Below are positions 16,172 through 25,462 of a DNA stretch of 64,000 nucleotides, piece by piece. Source of the stretch: Clostridium culturomicium (GTDB lineage Bacteria > Bacillota > Clostridia > Clostridiales > Clostridiaceae); NCBI RefSeq assembly GCF_000821305.1, contig NZ_CCXK01000014.1:372001-436000 (forward strand). Direction: 5' to 3'. How positions within the stretch are numbered: position 1 is the first letter of the stretch; each line of letters opens with the position of its first letter. The notes under the pieces are model-generated. The model saw only the letters and a list, made by a program, of their open reading frames with translations, ran no database searches and was not told where the DNA came from. Both the position numbers and the translations under genes were made by a program.

Positions 16172-16685
16172 ATGAAATTGGAATTTACGCCTTCTAACCA
16201 TAGTTCAAGCTTTAGAGAATACCTAAATCATTTATTCAAGGATACTCCAACTGTTAAAATATACCTTAAAGCAATAATTCCAGCAATAATACTCCTAACA
16301 AGCTATTTTATCATCTCTATCTTTAGTAAGTACTTTAATTCTATACTCACAAACAGCATAGAATTAGCTATATTTATTATAGTTATATTGTTGATGATTT
16401 TTATTATAAGAATTGTTTATACAAAATTGTGTAGAATCATTAAGAATAATAAACTTTATAGCGACCTTGAAGGTAACTTCACCTTTACCATTGAGGATGG
16501 TTATTTAATAAGAGAAACCCAGTTTAGTACTATTAAAACAAGGATTAATTCTTTCCTCTAGAAATGAGCAAGTTTTCTTATTTATACCCAATGCAGCTTT
16601 ACCTATTTCCTTAAAGGAATTTATTGAAATATTTAAAGTTGCCAATCCAAAGCTAACGGTAGAGAACATCAGTAAAAAGAATTAG
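16172..16685 (+). pseudogene. Second broken YcxB-like membrane protein gene
   Basis: ATG 16172, behind TTAGGAGG inside the previous gene, encodes a cytoplasmic start, two transmembrane helices (AIIPAIILLTSYFIISIF; AIFIIVILLMIFIIRIVY) and the beginning of a YcxB-type domain (GNFTFTIEDGYLIRE). At the A-run near 16,535-16,538 the frame shifts and the first frame ends at 16,561. The neighbouring frame continues with QGLILSSRNEQVFLFIPNAA and SLKEFIEIFK to TAG 16,683-16,685, a normal end for this family. It is a paralogue of the preceding gene, disabled by a single frameshift. Confidence 0.7.
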
Positions 16686-17174
16686 CATGAACTAATAAAG
16701 CAATGTATCCTACTCGTTGTTATATCCTATTTAGCCCTAGCTGCTTCTCATTTCATTGGCAGATATGATTATGAACATAACTTTCCAACTTATGACCTAA
16801 TTATGGAGGATCAAATGGAGAGGTTAATTGATAACTCATTTTTATATGAAAATGAAACCTTGAAATACTCCATAGTATTCCCTGAAAGCTGGTCTGGTAA
16901 GTTTGGTATAGAAGAGAATGCCGATTATATAAATGTTTACTATTTACAAAATGGAGAGCAAAACTCTAACACTAACCTTCTTTTCACTATAAAAGATGAA
17001 AAAAACTCACCACCTCTTAGCGAATATAATAAAATAACTTATAAATTTACTGACCAAACTACATATGTTCTCTGGGGGCCTAAGAAGGTGTACATAGATG
17101 ATAAATCTAACACTTATTCATAATATGTTGAAATATACAATGAAATTGTAACTTTATCGCTTAAAGGCTTATAA
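16686..17174 (+). pseudogene. Broken gene for a membrane-anchored extracytoplasmic protein
   Basis: From just after the previous stop, an open frame without a usable start codon encodes a signal-anchor helix (QCILLVVISYLALAA) followed by an extracytoplasmic-looking domain (LKYSIVFPESWSGKFGI, then TTYVLWGPKKVYID) to TAA at 17,121-17,123. The same frame continues with YVEIYNEIVTLSLKGL to TAA 17,172-17,174, so the first TAA looks like a nonsense change. An ATG at 16,687 is out of frame and stops after two codons, suggesting a lesion at the start as well. Translation from the ATG at 16,803 would lack the anchor. Family unknown. Confidence 0.6.
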
Positions 17175-17198
17175 GAAATATTCCAATACACTATAGAA

Positions 17199-17247
17199 AA
17201 AGAACTAGACATTCCCTGTATAATCTACGGGAAAGGTCTAGTTCTTT
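17199..17247 (-). terminator. Terminator of the rapZ-dnaE operon
   Basis: A long stem with arms AAAGAACTAGAC and GTCTAGTTCTTT and an inner TTCCC/GGGAA, starting 24 bases past the dnaE stop and followed on the minus strand by TTTTTCT. Confidence 0.85.
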
Positions 17248-17270
17248 ACTTTTCACCTTTATTTAACTAA

Positions 17271-20200
17271 TTACTCTTCAACAACCTTCACATTCTCATC
17301 TCCGAAAAGCTTTCTAAGCGTTGATGTTGTTTCAAAATCATTGTTAAGCCATCCACTTTTATTGGTAAGATATTTTTTCTTAGTTCCAGCAACAAAGAAA
17401 TATACTGGAGTGTTTCCAAAGTTACCTTTGAAATTTTCATATATCTCCTTCATAGCCGTTATCCTTCTAGGATCATCAGGGACTCTTATATAGATTTTAT
17501 CCTGTCTTGCATTAACAAGTGGTAATATCTTTTCACATAGAATTTTTGGCTGCGCTTCATCCTCAATGGCAACTCTGCCTTCTATGGTTACAATTTCGTC
17601 CTCTTCTATAAACTCTCTATAAGCAGTATAGGTTTTAGGGAAAATTACAACTTCAATTGTTCCCCATAAATCTTCAAGGGTTGCAAATGCCATAGCCTGA
17701 TTATTTCTTGTTATCTTTTTAGAAACACTAGTTAAAAGACCACCTAATATAACCTTTTGTCTATCTTTAACCTTTGAAACATTAGTTTCTACCAGCTCAT
17801 CTCCAGTGTTTTCCTCCAATGTATCTGCAACAACTAGATCAGAAATCTTATGAGTAGTACTCTTCTTCAGGGTTTTCTCATAGTCATCAAGTGGATGACC
17901 TGATAGATATATACCTGACATTTCTTTTTCCATACCTAAAAGATACTTTTTATTAAATTCCTGTATCTCTGGATAAACAATTTGGAAGGTCTCCTCTTGA
18001 GTTTCCTCCTCATCGCCACCACCAAATAAGCTTATCTGACCTGGAACATTTCTCTTTCTTTCGTTGTTTATACCATCAAGAAGCTTTTCATAAATTGCAA
18101 TAAGCTTAGATCTATAAACGCCTAATTCATCAAAAGCCCCAACCTTTATAAGACTTTCTACTGCTCTTTTATTTACTTGAGAAGTATCAATCTTAGTACA
18201 GAAATCTACAAAGCTCTTAAATCTACCTTTTTCATTTCTTCTTTCAACGATGGATTCAATTACGTTTACCCCAACATTCTTGATAGCTGAAAGTCCAAAT
18301 CTTATGGTATTACCTTTAACCGTGAACTTTGTATAGCTTTCATTAATGTCTGGAGGCAGAACCTTTATTCCAATATCTTCAGCGAATCTGCTATAATATG
18401 CAACCTTCTCATTGTTACCCATGATACTATTTAACATGGCTGCAATGAATTCCGCTGGGTAGTAATATATTAAGTATGCTGTTTGATATCCTACAACAGC
18501 ATAGGCTGCAGCATGGCTCTTGTTAAAAGCATACGAAGCGAAGTCCATCATCTGATCAAAGATCTTGTTGGCTGCTGCTTCTGTTATCCCATTTCTAATA
18601 CATCCTGGAACAAGAACCTTTCCTTCTTCGTCCACGATACCATGGATAAAGTTCTTTCTTTCCTCTTCCATTACCTTATGCTTCTTCTTAGACATGGCAC
18701 GTCGTACCAAATCACTTCGCCCTAGCGAGTATCCTGCCAAATCTCTAACAATTTGCATTACCTGTTCTTGATATACCATTACCCCATACGTAACATCTAA
18801 TATAGCTTCAAGCTGTGGCGTTACGTACTGAACTTTTTCAGGATTTCTCTTACCTTCGATATACTTAGGTATCTCCGCCATTGGACCTGGTCTGTATAGA
18901 CTGATTCCGGCGATGATATCCTCTAAACAGTCTGGCTTCAGGTCCTTCATGAAGTTTGTCATTCCTGCTGATTCCAACTGGAATACTCCAACTGTTTTTC
19001 CTTCTCCAATCATGTTGTAAACCTTTTGGTCATCAAAATCAATCTGATCGATATCAACCTTGATTCCTCGGTTTTCCCACACATTTTTTATACACTCATC
19101 CATTACCGTAAGGGTTCTTAAGCCTAAGAAGTCCATCTTCAAAAGTCCAAGCTCCTCAAGGGTTCCCATGGTAAATTGAGTTACTATCATTTCATCATTT
19201 TTCTGTAGTGGAACATATTCCACCAGTGGATGGGATGCTATAACAACTCCCGCTGCGTGAGTTGAAGAGTGACGTGGCAGACCTTCTAAGTCCCTCGCAA
19301 CGTCAATAAGCTCTCTTATTCTGTCATCCTCATCATAAACTGCTTTAAGCTCTGGATTCATTTCTAAGGCTTTATCTATGGTGATATTCAGCACCGCTGG
19401 AATCATCTTAGATATTTTATCAACCTCGGAATAAGAATAATTCATTGCCCTTCCTACGTCTCTTATGCAGGCTCTAGGCGCCATTGTTCCAAAGGTAATA
19501 ATCTGAGCAACATTTTCTTTTCCATATTTCTCAACAACGTAATCTATAACCCTCTGACGTCCTTCATAACAGAAGTCCGAATCAATATCTGGCATACTCA
19601 CACGTTCAGGATTCAAAAATCGTTCAAAGATTAAGCTATACTTTATTGGATCAATCTTCGTAATTCCAAGTGTGTATGCAACAATGGCACCTGCTGCTGA
19701 ACCCCTTCCAGGACCCGTTGGAATGCCATTTTCATTGGCATACCTTATGAAATCCCAAACAATTAGGAAGTAGTCAACATACCCCATCTGTTTAATGATT
19801 CCAAGCTCATAATCAAGCCTTTCACATAGATGGTTTGCTTCCTCATTCTCTTCGCATAACTTTCTCACCTTAGATTCATCAAAATCCGTGAAACCTTCAA
19901 AAACCTTATATCTTTCAAATAATCCCTTATAACAGGTTTCTTTTAAGTACTCAAAGGGATCTGTCTCTTCTGGAAGAGGAAACTTTGGAAGCTTAGATTC
20001 ATGGAACCTATAATCAAAGTTACATTTTTCTGCTATTTTAACTGTATTCTCTAAAGCTTCAGGCACATATGAAAATACTTCATACATTTCATCTGCAGAT
20101 TTAAGATAAAATTGATCTGATGGATATCTCATTCTAGTTTTATCCTCCACAGTTTTAGCTGTTTGAATACAAAGGAGAATATCATGAGACTTGCTATCTC

Positions 20201-20834
20201 CCTCTTTTATATAATGAAGATCGTTTGTGCATATAAGAGGTATATCACATTCCTTTGATAATTCTAAAAGCATTTCATTTACTTGAAGCTGTTGATTAAC
20301 TCCGTGATATTGAAGCTCTAAATAAAAATCTTCACCGAAAATTGCCTTATATTTCATTGCAACTTCAACTGCTTTTTCTCTATCTCCTCTTAAAAGATTC
20401 TTTTGAACCTCTCCACCAAGACAAGCACTACATGCAATTAAACCTTCGCAATGCTCTTTTATATATTCGTAATCTACCCTAGGTTTATAGTAAAATCCAT
20501 CTATGGATGCAGCGGAAACTATCTTCATCAGATTTCCATACCCCACTTCATCCTTTACTAATAAAACTAAATGATATGTGTCATTATCCTTTTGGGGTTC
20601 TTTAATATCCATGGACTTTCCAGCTACATAAACCTCACAGCCTATGATTGGCTTAATGCCTGCTTCAACTGCCTGTTTATAAAACTCAACAGCTCCATAC
20701 ATAGTTCCGTGATCGGTTATTGCTATGGCTTTCATTCCAAGCTCTTTAGTTCTCTCAATAAGCTTTGATATCTTTCCCGACCCATCCAAAAGGCTATATT
20801 CTGTATGAACATGCAGATGTACAAAATCCTTCAT
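17271..20834 (-). CDS. dnaE: DNA polymerase III alpha subunit, DnaE type
   Basis: The start is placed at ATG 20834 behind GGGAGGTGAG, giving 1187 residues. Domains in order: N-terminal PHP domain (FVHLHVHTEYSLLDGSG, about 1-210), polymerase core with the catalytic Asp pair in MPDIDSDFCYEGR and a third Asp in LLKMDFLGLRTL, helix-hairpin-helix (YRPGPMAEIP and following), and an OB-fold near the C-terminus (KVILGGLLTSVSKKI). This is the DnaE1-like polymerase; Firmicutes use PolC as the main replicase, which is not in this window. It is the last gene of the operon, 56 bases after the sortase gene. Confidence 0.96.
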   Translation of the reverse strand: MKDFVHLHVHTEYSLLDGSGKISKLIERTKELGMKAIAITDHGTMYGAVEFYKQAVEAGIKPIIGCEVYVAGKSMDIKEPQKDNDTYHLVLLVKDEVGYGNLMKIVSAASIDGFYYKPRVDYEYIKEHCEGLIACSACLGGEVQKNLLRGDREKAVEVAMKYKAIFGEDFYLELQYHGVNQQLQVNEMLLELSKECDIPLICTNDLHYIKEGDSKSHDILLCIQTAKTVEDKTRMRYPSDQFYLKSADEMYEVFSYVPEALENTVKIAEKCNFDYRFHESKLPKFPLPEETDPFEYLKETCYKGLFERYKVFEGFTDFDESKVRKLCEENEEANHLCERLDYELGIIKQMGYVDYFLIVWDFIRYANENGIPTGPGRGSAAGAIVAYTLGITKIDPIKYSLIFERFLNPERVSMPDIDSDFCYEGRQRVIDYVVEKYGKENVAQIITFGTMAPRACIRDVGRAMNYSYSEVDKISKMIPAVLNITIDKALEMNPELKAVYDEDDRIRELIDVARDLEGLPRHSSTHAAGVVIASHPLVEYVPLQKNDEMIVTQFTMGTLEELGLLKMDFLGLRTLTVMDECIKNVWENRGIKVDIDQIDFDDQKVYNMIGEGKTVGVFQLESAGMTNFMKDLKPDCLEDIIAGISLYRPGPMAEIPKYIEGKRNPEKVQYVTPQLEAILDVTYGVMVYQEQVMQIVRDLAGYSLGRSDLVRRAMSKKKHKVMEEERKNFIHGIVDEEGKVLVPGCIRNGITEAAANKIFDQMMDFASYAFNKSHAAAYAVVGYQTAYLIYYYPAEFIAAMLNSIMGNNEKVAYYSRFAEDIGIKVLPPDINESYTKFTVKGNTIRFGLSAIKNVGVNVIESIVERRNEKGRFKSFVDFCTKIDTSQVNKRAVESLIKVGAFDELGVYRSKLIAIYEKLLDGINNERKRNVPGQISLFGGGDEEETQEETFQIVYPEIQEFNKKYLLGMEKEMSGIYLSGHPLDDYEKTLKKSTTHKISDLVVADTLEENTGDELVETNVSKVKDRQKVILGGLLTSVSKKITRNNQAMAFATLEDLWGTIEVVIFPKTYTAYREFIEEDEIVTIEGRVAIEDEAQPKILCEKILPLVNARQDKIYIRVPDDPRRITAMKEIYENFKGNFGNTPVYFFVAGTKKKYLTNKSGWLNNDFETTSTLRKLFGDENVKVVEE

Positions 20835-20890
20835 ATTCTCACCTCCCAGCAATAAATTGCTCTTCTGTTTCTTATTTACTTTTTTCCTTT

Positions 20891-21520
20891 TTATTCAGCT
20901 TTTTCTTTTTTTCCTGTTAATGCGCCTTGAACAATTAATCTTTCTGAACCATCATAGGTACATGTAACAAGAGTTACTATAGGCTTATCGCTTTCCTCTA
21001 AAATGTACGTATCCTGTGGCTGAACTACAAAACTATTAGTTACATTATAAGTATAGACAGTGCCATCTAAGGTAGTTACCTTTATTTCGTCGCCTTCTGC
21101 AAGTTTATCAATTTTTAGGAAGAACTCCCCTGTATCAAAATTTCTATGTCCTGCTAAAGCAAAGTTTCCAGCATCTCCTGGCATAGCAGTTTCTTCAAAA
21201 TGTCCTACTGCATATCTGATTATATTATCTTCAGTACCTTCTGCTACAACAACCTTTAAATTTATTTTTGGTATTTCTAGTATTGCTATAGGGTCAACCA
21301 TATTAATATAATCATAAGTATTATCTTTCTCTTCCATCTGCTCTTCTTCCTGTTCATTGCCCTTTATTCCTTGGTCACTTTCATATATTGTATTAAACTT
21401 TTCTAAAAGTTTATCCTGCATCACTTTTGTTTCAACCTTGCCTTTAAATGCCATAAAGAGCAATACAAGTCCAATAACTATCAAAGCTATACTAGTAATA
21501 TTTCTAACCTTATTTTTCAT
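20891..21520 (-). CDS. Class D sortase
   Basis: The start is placed at ATG 21520 behind AAAAGGTGG, giving 209 residues. An N-terminal signal anchor (ITSIALIVIGLVLLFMAF) is followed by a Glu-rich linker and the sortase barrel. The catalytic His is in FALAGHRNFDTGEFF, the Cys in VTLVTCTYDG and the Arg in GSERLIVQGAL. Sortases covalently attach surface proteins to peptidoglycan; class D enzymes of clostridia and bacilli have been linked to sporulation. It lies between the Dabb protein and dnaE, with no candidate substrate carrying a sorting signal seen in the window. Confidence 0.88.
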   Translation of the reverse strand: MKNKVRNITSIALIVIGLVLLFMAFKGKVETKVMQDKLLEKFNTIYESDQGIKGNEQEEEQMEEKDNTYDYINMVDPIAILEIPKINLKVVVAEGTEDNIIRYAVGHFEETAMPGDAGNFALAGHRNFDTGEFFLKIDKLAEGDEIKVTTLDGTVYTYNVTNSFVVQPQDTYILEESDKPIVTLVTCTYDGSERLIVQGALTGKKEKAE

Positions 21521-21556
21521 TCTACAAACCACCTTTTTGAATGAATCACTTCAAAA

Positions 21557-21847
21557 CTAAATGCTATAATCAGCCACCTTGCTAACCTCAATAAAAGGCT
21601 TTATCTTAGCTAATACTTCATTTACATGATAAGGATGAACTTGATAAGCTTTCATCTCTTCAAGAGAATCAAACCTAGTAATCAAACAAATATTAAAGGA
21701 TCTTTCACTTTTTAATTCATCAATTCCAACTTCTACTTCTTTAATCTGAGGTATATTTCCCTTCATCCCCTTAAGAATATCACTTACATATTTAACATTT
21801 TGCTTTGTTGGTTCACTTAATTTAAACAGTACAACATGAGTAAACAT
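21557..21847 (-). CDS. Dabb (stress-responsive alpha/beta barrel) protein
   Basis: A 96-residue single-domain protein beginning MFTHVVLFKLSEPTKQN and containing CLITRFDSLEEMKAYQVHP and HVNEVLAKIKPFI, all typical of the Dabb ferredoxin-like fold, which usually works as a dimer. Specific function unknown. It lies 9 bases after the DRTGG/CBS protein gene and 36 bases before the sortase gene, so it is an operon member. The ribosome binding site AGGAGG sits just upstream. Confidence 0.85.
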   Translation of the reverse strand: MFTHVVLFKLSEPTKQNVKYVSDILKGMKGNIPQIKEVEVGIDELKSERSFNICLITRFDSLEEMKAYQVHPYHVNEVLAKIKPFIEVSKVADYSI

Positions 21848-21856
21848 AACAGCCTC

Positions 21857-23161
21857 CTATCTTTTTCTTAAAACCTTTGCTGAAAGCAATGCCTTTGCCA
21901 TCAGTTCTTTATTTTGATTGTACATAGTAACTTCAACCTTAGAATTATATCTGCTTCTATCTATAACCTCTGCATACACATCAATAAGCCTCTCAATTTG
22001 AACAGGCTTAGTGAAATATGAAGTAAAGTTATCTATTGCTACATTAGTAGTTCCATCCTGTCTTAATGCCATAGTTCCCATAGTTGATAAAAGCATATTA
22101 AGTGCATTCCACGAAGCTGTTCCTATGGAATCCAACATTTCTGGAACAATCTCTCCCCAAAAATGAACTCCATTTTTATTAGATTCAAATTCAAAGTTCT
22201 TTAAAATTAAATCATCCATGGTTTCACCCATGTGAGGCTGTCTTACCACAATCTGAAGTGCTTTAATTACATCCTCTCTGGTAATTACACCAACAAGCTT
22301 CTTTTTATGAACTACTGGACAAATTTTAATTCCTTCCCAAGCCATAACATGAGCAGCATAGGCTACCGTACTTTTAGGAGTTAAAACTATAGGTTCCTTA
22401 ATCATGATAGTACCAACTAAATCTTCATCATCATTATGTCTAATATGAGTTAAACTTACCACCCCAACAACTTTTCCTTCATCATCAATTACAGGATATC
22501 TCTCATGTCCAGTCTCTTCTACCAACTGTCTAACAGTTTTAACCTTGTCCATGACTTTCACATACCATGGCTTTTTTGCCATAACATCTTCTACGAGAAC
22601 AATGTCTTTCTTTATATTATTTTCATAGATAGCTTTATTTATCATACTGGCAACTGTAAAGGTGTCATAGGCGCAAGATATAAGTGGAAGTTTATTTTTA
22701 TCTGCCAATTCCTTTATCTCTTCACTACAATCCGACCCCCCAGTGATTAATACTGCACATTCATTTTCCAGAGCCATTTTTTGAGCTGCTTCCCTGTTAC
22801 CTACAATTAGAAGAGCTCCTGGACTTATATACTTAATCATGGCTTCAAGCTCCATGGCTCCTATAACAAATTTTTCAAGAAAATTTTCTTCGCCTTCCTT
22901 TCCTCCAAGAAGAGTACCGTCTACTATATTTACTATCTCCTTAAAAGAAATTCTATCAATATTTTTCTTCTCTAGCTTCTCAACCCTGATTGTTCCAACC
23001 CTTGGAACTGTATTTACAATTCCTATAGCCTCACATTCCTTTATAGCTCTATATGCAGTTCCTTCACTAACACCTAATCTGTTTCCAATACCTCTAACGG
23101 AAATTTTTGTTCCAATTTCTAAGGATAGGATATGTTTAATTATCTCCTCATGTTTAGACAT
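21857..23161 (-). CDS. YtoI-like regulator: HTH, DRTGG, two CBS, hotdog domain
   Basis: A 434-residue protein with the domain order of Bacillus YtoI. An N-terminal winged HTH (IGTKISVRGIGNRLGVSEGT) covers about 1-60. A DRTGG domain follows at about 70-180 (GALLIVGNREAAQKMAL; CAVLITGG). Two CBS domains span about 190-310 (RYPVIDDEGKVVGVVSLTHI; ICPVVHKKKLVGVITREDV). A C-terminal thioesterase-like hotdog domain covers about 325-434. CBS pairs normally bind adenine nucleotides, so a nucleotide-sensing regulator is likely, but no target is known. It starts 2 bases after the whiA stop. Confidence 0.85.
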   Translation of the reverse strand: MSKHEEIIKHILSLEIGTKISVRGIGNRLGVSEGTAYRAIKECEAIGIVNTVPRVGTIRVEKLEKKNIDRISFKEIVNIVDGTLLGGKEGEENFLEKFVIGAMELEAMIKYISPGALLIVGNREAAQKMALENECAVLITGGSDCSEEIKELADKNKLPLISCAYDTFTVASMINKAIYENNIKKDIVLVEDVMAKKPWYVKVMDKVKTVRQLVEETGHERYPVIDDEGKVVGVVSLTHIRHNDDEDLVGTIMIKEPIVLTPKSTVAYAAHVMAWEGIKICPVVHKKKLVGVITREDVIKALQIVVRQPHMGETMDDLILKNFEFESNKNGVHFWGEIVPEMLDSIGTASWNALNMLLSTMGTMALRQDGTTNVAIDNFTSYFTKPVQIERLIDVYAEVIDRSRYNSKVEVTMYNQNKELMAKALLSAKVLRKR

Positions 23162-23163
23162 AA

Positions 23164-24114
23164 TTATCGCCCTTCCTTTCTTAATTCATCAGCAATTTTT
23201 TCAATTCTTCTCAATCTATGATTTATACCTGATTTTCCAACTGGTGGATTAAGCATAGCTCCAAGCTCTTTTAACGATTCATCTGGATACTCTAATCTCA
23301 GTCTTGCCACCTCCTTTAAGTTCTTTGGTAATCTATCAAGCCCAATCTCGCTTTGAATCAGATTTATACTCTCAACTTGTCTAACTGCTGCATTTACTGT
23401 CTTACTTAAATTAGCAGTTTCACAGTTAACAATTCTATTTACGTTATTTCTCATTTCTTTCATAATTCTTATGTTTTCAAGCTCAAGAAGTGCATTGTGA
23501 GCCCCTATTATATTTAGAAGGTCAACTATCTGCTCGCCTTCCTTTACATATATTACGAAACTATTTTTCCTTTGTATAACCTTTGAGTTTAATTTATAGC
23601 TATTTATTAATTTACTTAAGGCATTTGCATATTCCTCATCATGAGTTACAAACTCTAAATGGTAAGTTTTTTCTGGATTACTTATGCTTCCTCCACCTAA
23701 AAAGGCACCTCTGATATAAGCTCTTTTACAATTTTCATCCTTTAACATATCCAATGGAAGTCCATAATTAATATTAAAATAATCATCCTCTTCAATGATT
23801 CCTAAATGCTGAAGTAATCCTCTTACATCGGCATCTTCTGGTATTAAAACCATATAAATATTATTCTTTTTAAGTGAATTACTCTTCTTAACAAGCAGCT
23901 TGCTGTGAATCTCAAAATACTCTTTCAGCACTCTAAATACCCACCTTGCAATGGATGGGTTTTCAGTTACAACCTTAAAGGTAACAGCTCTATTAAATCC
24001 AAAGCCCAAAGTTCCACTGGCCTTCATAATTGCAGATAACTGTGCTGCCACTTCATCTTTTGATATTTCACTAGTTCTGCATACTTCATTCTTAACCTTT
24101 AGTGAAAATGACAT
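23164..24114 (-). CDS. whiA: WhiA, DNA-binding protein with LAGLIDADG-like fold
   Basis: A 316-residue protein. The N-terminal part resembles degenerate LAGLIDADG homing endonucleases (CKRAYIRGAFLGGGSISNP near 125-145), and the C-terminal HTH is conserved (LKELGAMLNPPVGKSGINHR). In Bacillus WhiA affects cell division and chromosome segregation; in Streptomyces it controls sporulation genes. It starts 4 bases past yvcK and follows rapZ-yvcK in the order conserved through Gram-positive bacteria. Confidence 0.95.
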   Translation of the reverse strand: MSFSLKVKNEVCRTSEISKDEVAAQLSAIMKASGTLGFGFNRAVTFKVVTENPSIARWVFRVLKEYFEIHSKLLVKKSNSLKKNNIYMVLIPEDADVRGLLQHLGIIEEDDYFNINYGLPLDMLKDENCKRAYIRGAFLGGGSISNPEKTYHLEFVTHDEEYANALSKLINSYKLNSKVIQRKNSFVIYVKEGEQIVDLLNIIGAHNALLELENIRIMKEMRNNVNRIVNCETANLSKTVNAAVRQVESINLIQSEIGLDRLPKNLKEVARLRLEYPDESLKELGAMLNPPVGKSGINHRLRRIEKIADELRKEGR

Positions 24115-24118
24115 TTCT

Positions 24119-25462
24119 CTACTCCTTATCCTTCTTTTCCTTTTTCATTTCATGGGCTAATTGCATATATTCTTCAATTCTTCTATTGCCCTGTCTCATA
24201 CATCTAGTTACTATTGTTTTCATTAAAATTTTAGCTAGCTTATCTTCATCATGTCTGATAAGCTCCCTTTTTATCTTTATCATGTCGCACTCTATATACT
24301 TAGTTTTTATACTGCTATCTGGTTTCCCATCACGCTTAACTAAATTAGAACCCTTTTGAAGATACCTTTCTTTAATATGCTCTTCTTCATTGGTATCTCC
24401 TTTATTAACAATGGTATAATCCAAATTAATACCTTCACAATGACGCATTATTGACCTGATATGATCCTCAACACTATAGTTATCACTTTCCCCCGGTTGA
24501 GTCATAACATTAGAAACATATATCTTTAATGCCTCTGTCTTTAACAAAGCTTCCTTTACATCCTTAACCATAAGATTAGGAATTATACTAGTATAAACGC
24601 TTCCTGGCCCCAAAACTACAGCATCGGCATCTAAGATGGCATCAATAGCCTCTTGGATTCCCTTTGCATCTTCTGGTTCAAGAAAAACCCTCTCTATTGG
24701 GGAGTTCTGATTCAAGCTTTCCATTGGAATAGATGATTCTCCCCTTACGATACTACCATTCTCAAGCTTTGCATAAAGCTCAACATTCTCTAAGGTAACT
24801 GGAAGTACCTGCCCTGTTACCGCAAGAACCTCACTAGTCTTTTTTACAGCTTCTAAAAAATTGTCTGAAACTCCATTCATAGCTGCAAGAAAAAGATTTC
24901 CAAAGCTCTGATTTTCTAAAGCTCCATCCTTAAATCTATATCTGAATAACTTCTCCATAAGTGGTTCAGTATCAGCTAAAGATATTATACAGTTACGGAT
25001 ATCTCCTGGTGGCAGCATTCCTAAGTCCTGTCTTAACATACCTGATCCACCACCATCATCAGCAACGGTAACGATAGCAGTGATATTAAAAGTATACTTC
25101 TTTAATCCCCTTAGCATATTAGAAAGTCCAGTTCCTCCACCTATAACTACTATTTTAGGACCTTTAATTAAAAGGTTTTTCCTTTGAATTTTATCCTCAT
25201 GATTCTTATCAATCTTAGAAAAGTCTAGTTCTTCTAATCGCATAATAGTCATAACTTTTTTAGTATATTGATTTAATCCTAAAATAGTTATCAAAATACC
25301 TACCATCAAAACAAAAACTAGAAATTCTTTAGCTTTAACTCCAGCTTCTGTTCCACCTATGAATCCAATTATAGCATAGGAAACAAAAAATATTCCTATG
25401 AGCATTTGGAAAAGCCAACGCTTAACTCCTATGCCAGGAGTAGCCCACTCACTTAACTTCAT
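24119..25462 (-). CDS. yvcK: YvcK/CofD-like gluconeogenesis factor with N-terminal membrane extension
   Basis: A 447-residue protein. The CofD-like domain begins near residue 105 (IVVIGGGTGLSNMLRGLKK, then VADDGGGSGMLRQDLG, PPGDIRN, LGPGSVYTSIIPNL). Members bind UDP-sugars and are needed for cell shape and growth on gluconeogenic carbon sources in Bacillus. Before the domain lie about 100 residues with two transmembrane helices (FQMLIGIFFVSYAIIGFIG; FLVFVLMVGILITILG), absent from the roughly 317-residue Bacillus protein, so this form should be membrane-tethered. ATG 25462 overlaps the rapZ stop as ATGA. Confidence 0.93.
   Translation of the reverse strand: MKLSEWATPGIGVKRWLFQMLIGIFFVSYAIIGFIGGTEAGVKAKEFLVFVLMVGILITILGLNQYTKKVMTIMRLEELDFSKIDKNHEDKIQRKNLLIKGPKIVVIGGGTGLSNMLRGLKKYTFNITAIVTVADDGGGSGMLRQDLGMLPPGDIRNCIISLADTEPLMEKLFRYRFKDGALENQSFGNLFLAAMNGVSDNFLEAVKKTSEVLAVTGQVLPVTLENVELYAKLENGSIVRGESSIPMESLNQNSPIERVFLEPEDAKGIQEAIDAILDADAVVLGPGSVYTSIIPNLMVKDVKEALLKTEALKIYVSNVMTQPGESDNYSVEDHIRSIMRHCEGINLDYTIVNKGDTNEEEHIKERYLQKGSNLVKRDGKPDSSIKTKYIECDMIKIKRELIRHDEDKLAKILMKTIVTRCMRQGNRRIEEYMQLAHEMKKEKKDKE

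Noticed and set aside
20891..21520. Sortase gene as part of a pilus or surface-protein locus
   Set aside because: No pilin or LPxTG-type substrate gene lies near; neighbours are Dabb and dnaE.
22839..23252. Rightward frame spanning the ytoI-like/whiA junction
   Set aside because: Both genes on the opposite strand are complete and conserved; this product is Ser/Phe/Ile-rich and has no ribosome binding site.
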